A stretch of 64,000 nucleotides of DNA from Pseudomonas koreensis (GTDB lineage Bacteria; Pseudomonadota; Gammaproteobacteria; Pseudomonadales; Pseudomonadaceae). The position numbers and the translations under genes were made by a program. The DNA is taken from positions 992,001 to 1,056,000 of the forward strand of contig NZ_JALJWP010000001.1 in NCBI RefSeq assembly GCF_024169245.1, in the 5' to 3' direction. Below the pieces are notes generated by a model. It was given only the letters and a program-made list of their open reading frames with translations, did not search any database and was not told where the DNA came from. This document shows, in pieces, positions 63,851-64,000 of the stretch; position 1 is the first letter of the stretch; every line of letters begins with the position of its first letter.

Positions 63851-64000
63851 ATGAAGCGCCTGATCTCTTCCCTTGCTGCGCTCGTCGCGGTTGCCTGCCT
63901 CGTTTCGGCCTGTGGTCAAAAAGGCCCGCTGTACCTGCCGGATGACGATCAGGACCCGGCCGAACAAGCCCAGTCTTCGCAAAAGCAGCCATCCAAGGCT
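63851..64000 (+). CDS. lptM: LPS translocon maturation chaperone LptM (YifL-type lipoprotein), 5' part
   Basis: Fifty codons are visible before the window ends. They encode a lipoprotein signal with lipobox LVSAC (lipidated Cys21) followed directly by the signature GQKGPLYLP. LptM assists disulfide maturation of the LptDE translocon at the outer membrane. In pseudomonads (LppL) it lies upstream of lysA. The C-terminal tail is cut by the window edge. Confidence 0.93.
   Translation, partial: MKRLISSLAALVAVACLVSACGQKGPLYLPDDDQDPAEQAQSSQKQPSKA

Overview
The window is a chromosomal segment of a fluorescent-group Pseudomonas. The gene order gcvT-gcvH, fbpA/fbpB, ubiI-ubiH-pepP-ygfB family, zapA-ssrS, glpT, ubiD, rho-trxA, ppx/ppk, hemB, algP-algQ-dsbB-hemY-hemX/hemD-hemC-algR-argH, cyaA-rnk-cyaY-lptM is the core layout known from Pseudomonas. 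The DNA is GC-rich, and the intergenic spaces carry REP/REPIN palindromes typical of this clade. Almost everything is housekeeping; no prophage, insertion sequence, CRISPR array or tRNA was seen.

Region by region. 1-2.5 kb: start of an Lrp/AsnC regulator, a small ACT-like protein and an orphan GspE/PilB-type secretion ATPase. 2.5-7.5 kb: DUF2388 protein, glycine-cleavage gcvT-gcvH without gcvP, and a ferric-iron ABC permease and binding protein with a 147-bp MITE-like repeat between them. 7.7-12.2 kb: ubiquinone hydroxylases, pepP and a YgfB-family gene. 12.3-13.7 kb: ZapB-like gene, zapA, 6S RNA and 5-formyl-THF cyclo-ligase. 13.7-18.4 kb: small proteins, a quinone oxidoreductase, glpT and chaC. 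18.6-25.1 kb: ferredoxin-type flavin reductase with ubiD, an OafA-type acyltransferase, rho and trxA. 25.2-29.0 kb: a GntR-regulated polar amino-acid ABC importer whose ATPase gene is frameshifted. 29.2-36.6 kb: ppx/ppk convergent pair, hemB, dedA, elbB and a YaiI family gene.

36.7-43.5 kb is the most unusual block: a cytochrome c-FTR1 iron permease, then a five-gene cluster of exported proteins, four of them lipoproteins (two COG3014-type paralogues, YcfL-like, LpoB-like), plus a CsgG/LpoB-like protein. It probably acts at the outer membrane/peptidoglycan interface and is the best candidate for an under-described system here.

43.6-57.8 kb: LysE exporter, small MscS channel, ABC-F protein, the AlgP/FKBP/AlgQ/DsbB set, and the heme genes hemC-hemDX-hemY, in which hemD and hemX form one continuous frame. 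algR and argH follow, with no algZ sensor gene between them. 57.9-64 kb: a glutathione transferase, small conserved proteins, class I adenylate cyclase, rnk, a DUF1289 protein, cyaY and the start of lptM.

Pathway links: three ubiquinone genes (ubiI, ubiH, ubiD) and five tetrapyrrole-related functions (hemB, hemC, hemD, hemX, hemY) lie in the window. Iron handling recurs (FbpA/FbpB, FTR1, CyaY). Two repeat families explain most gene-free spaces: REPINs of two sequence types, and a ~148-bp element with ~35-bp terminal inverted repeats present twice in opposite orientation.
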